Assembly: GCA_000696115.1 (NCBI GenBank)
Contig: JJOH01000096.1
Span: 88,027-152,026, forward strand
Length of the DNA: 64,000 bases
Origin: Streptomyces olindensis
Lineage (GTDB): Bacteria > Actinomycetota > Actinomycetes > Streptomycetales > Streptomycetaceae
Direction: 5' to 3'
Below, one piece after another: positions 63,475 to 64,000 of the stretch. A program made the translations under genes and the position numbers. Each line of letters starts with the position of its first letter. Positions within the stretch are counted from its first letter, which is position 1. The notes beneath the pieces are model-generated. The model had not been told where the DNA came from and did no database searches. It saw only the letters and a program-made list of their open reading frames with translations.

Positions 63475-63946
63475 GTGGCCGAAGCCAGATCGTTGGCCGC
63501 AAACGGAGCATCGTCACCGACACCCTCGGACTACTGCTTGCGGTGCTGGTCACGGCCGCGAGCGTGCAGGACTCCGTCGCCGGCACTCACCTGATCGACC
63601 AGGTGCCGCAGCCCACCCCTCGGTCCGCAAGGTGTGGGTCGACGGCGGTTACCGCCAGCACCTCGTCGAGCACGCCGCCCGCCTCGGCATCGACACGGAA
63701 ATCGTCCAACGGACCCCCGGCACCAAGGGATTCGCGCCGCTGTCCAAACGCTGGACCGTCGAGCGGACCTACGGCTGGCTGATGTTCCACCGCCGCCTGG
63801 CCCGCGACTACGAAACCCTCCCAGCCCGCTCCGAAGCCATGATCCAGCTGGCCATGACCGATTTGATGGCCCGCCGCCTTACCGACGAAGCCACCATCTC
63901 CTGGCGCGACCCGACACCACAGGACCAAACGCTCATTACGGGATGA
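63475..63946 (+). mobile_element. IS5-family transposase remnant C
   Basis: QIVGRKRSIVTDTLGLLLAV and LVTAASVQDSVAGTHLIDQV are the central DDE region (first Asp in VTDT). A shift near 63620 leads to VRKVWVDGGYRQHLVEHAAR (second Asp), TPGTKGFAPLSKRWTVERTY (Glu) and MFHRRLARDYETLPARSEAM, ending TLITG at 63946. The N-terminal third is missing. The right end AGAGGTCGTTTTCTCCCG (read on minus) at about 63954-63972 is probably the terminal repeat. Confidence 0.85.
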
Positions 63947-63959
63947 AACATCGGGAGAA

Positions 63960-64000
63960 AACGACCTCTTAAGGAAGCCTGTCTCGTCGACGATCAGCAC
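63960..64000 (-). mobile_element. Start of an IS701-like transposase fragment at the window edge
   Basis: Reading leftward from base 64000, VLIVDETGFLK matches the first catalytic Asp block of IS701-like transposases (V-D-E-T-G-F-L-K). It breaks off near 63966 where the IS5 end begins, so the IS5 element seems to have inserted into it. The rest lies beyond the window. Confidence 0.65.

Overview
The window is high-GC actinobacterial DNA, almost certainly from a Streptomyces or close relative. Evidence is the strongly biased third codon position, frequent GTG/TTG starts, a rare in-frame TTA codon, TetR/LysR/GntR-rich gene content, a secreted alpha-lytic-type protease, and a gene for the telomere terminal protein Tpg (31379-31936). 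Tpg, at least seven insertion-sequence remnants and many frameshifted, truncated or internally deleted genes point to the unstable arm of a linear chromosome or a large linear plasmid.

Layout. (1) 1-3248: end of a substrate-binding-like protein gene, a two-subunit CoA-transferase and an FCD/GntR regulator. (2) 3249-6526: gene scrap (alpha/beta hydrolase with an amber codon, a TetR tail), a frameshifted spore-photoproduct-lyase-like gene and a secreted serine protease. (3) 6736-11855: DUF350 membrane protein, PhyH-like dioxygenase, MatC-type carrier and PrpF-type isomerase divergent from a LysR regulator across a perfect palindrome. (4) 12140-22000: a lipoprotein/I36-type secreted pair, a decayed FAD monooxygenase divergent from a TetR gene with two matching operators, a second TetR gene, an enoyl-CoA hydratase-like gene, a molybdopterin oxidoreductase, an APH-fold kinase, DoxX and a beta-propeller protein. 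(5) 22600-28334: fluoroacetate-dehalogenase-like hydrolase, MFS exporter, isochorismatase-fold protein, broken GNAT, and a divergent Lrp/EamA pair.

(6) 28660-35450 is the most scrambled part: an IS481 ruin, a second lipoprotein/secreted-protein pair (the secreted partner frameshifted), tpg without tap, IS5-type ruins, and an SDR/TetR pair bracketed by two copies of an IS-associated gene. It ends with short cas2 and UvrD-type helicase fragments. (7) 35822-46508 is a rightward catabolic cluster: LysR, tartrate/malate-type dehydrogenase, N-methyl amino acid oxidase, HAD dehalogenase, a complete polyamine-type ABC importer, a deleted class III aminotransferase, a DAO-family oxidase and a cupin. 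(8) After an IS1380 ruin, 48558-55743 is a leftward cluster: aldehyde dehydrogenase, aminotransferase ruin, hydroxypyruvate-isomerase-like protein, Asp/Glu-racemase-type protein, class II aldolase, acid-sugar kinase (DUF1537) and aspartase. The two clusters look like one facing pair of pathways that would turn an imported amine or amino/hydroxy acid into central C4/C3 acids; the substrate is not evident. (9) 55744-57600 holds rearranged copies of pieces of cluster 7. (10) 57643-64000 carries small hypotheticals, a CBS-BON protein, an IS701 ruin, and an IS5 copy that abuts an IS701-type gene at the right edge.

All assignments come from reading protein motifs by eye; no database search was run. 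Substrates of most enzymes are inferred at family level only.
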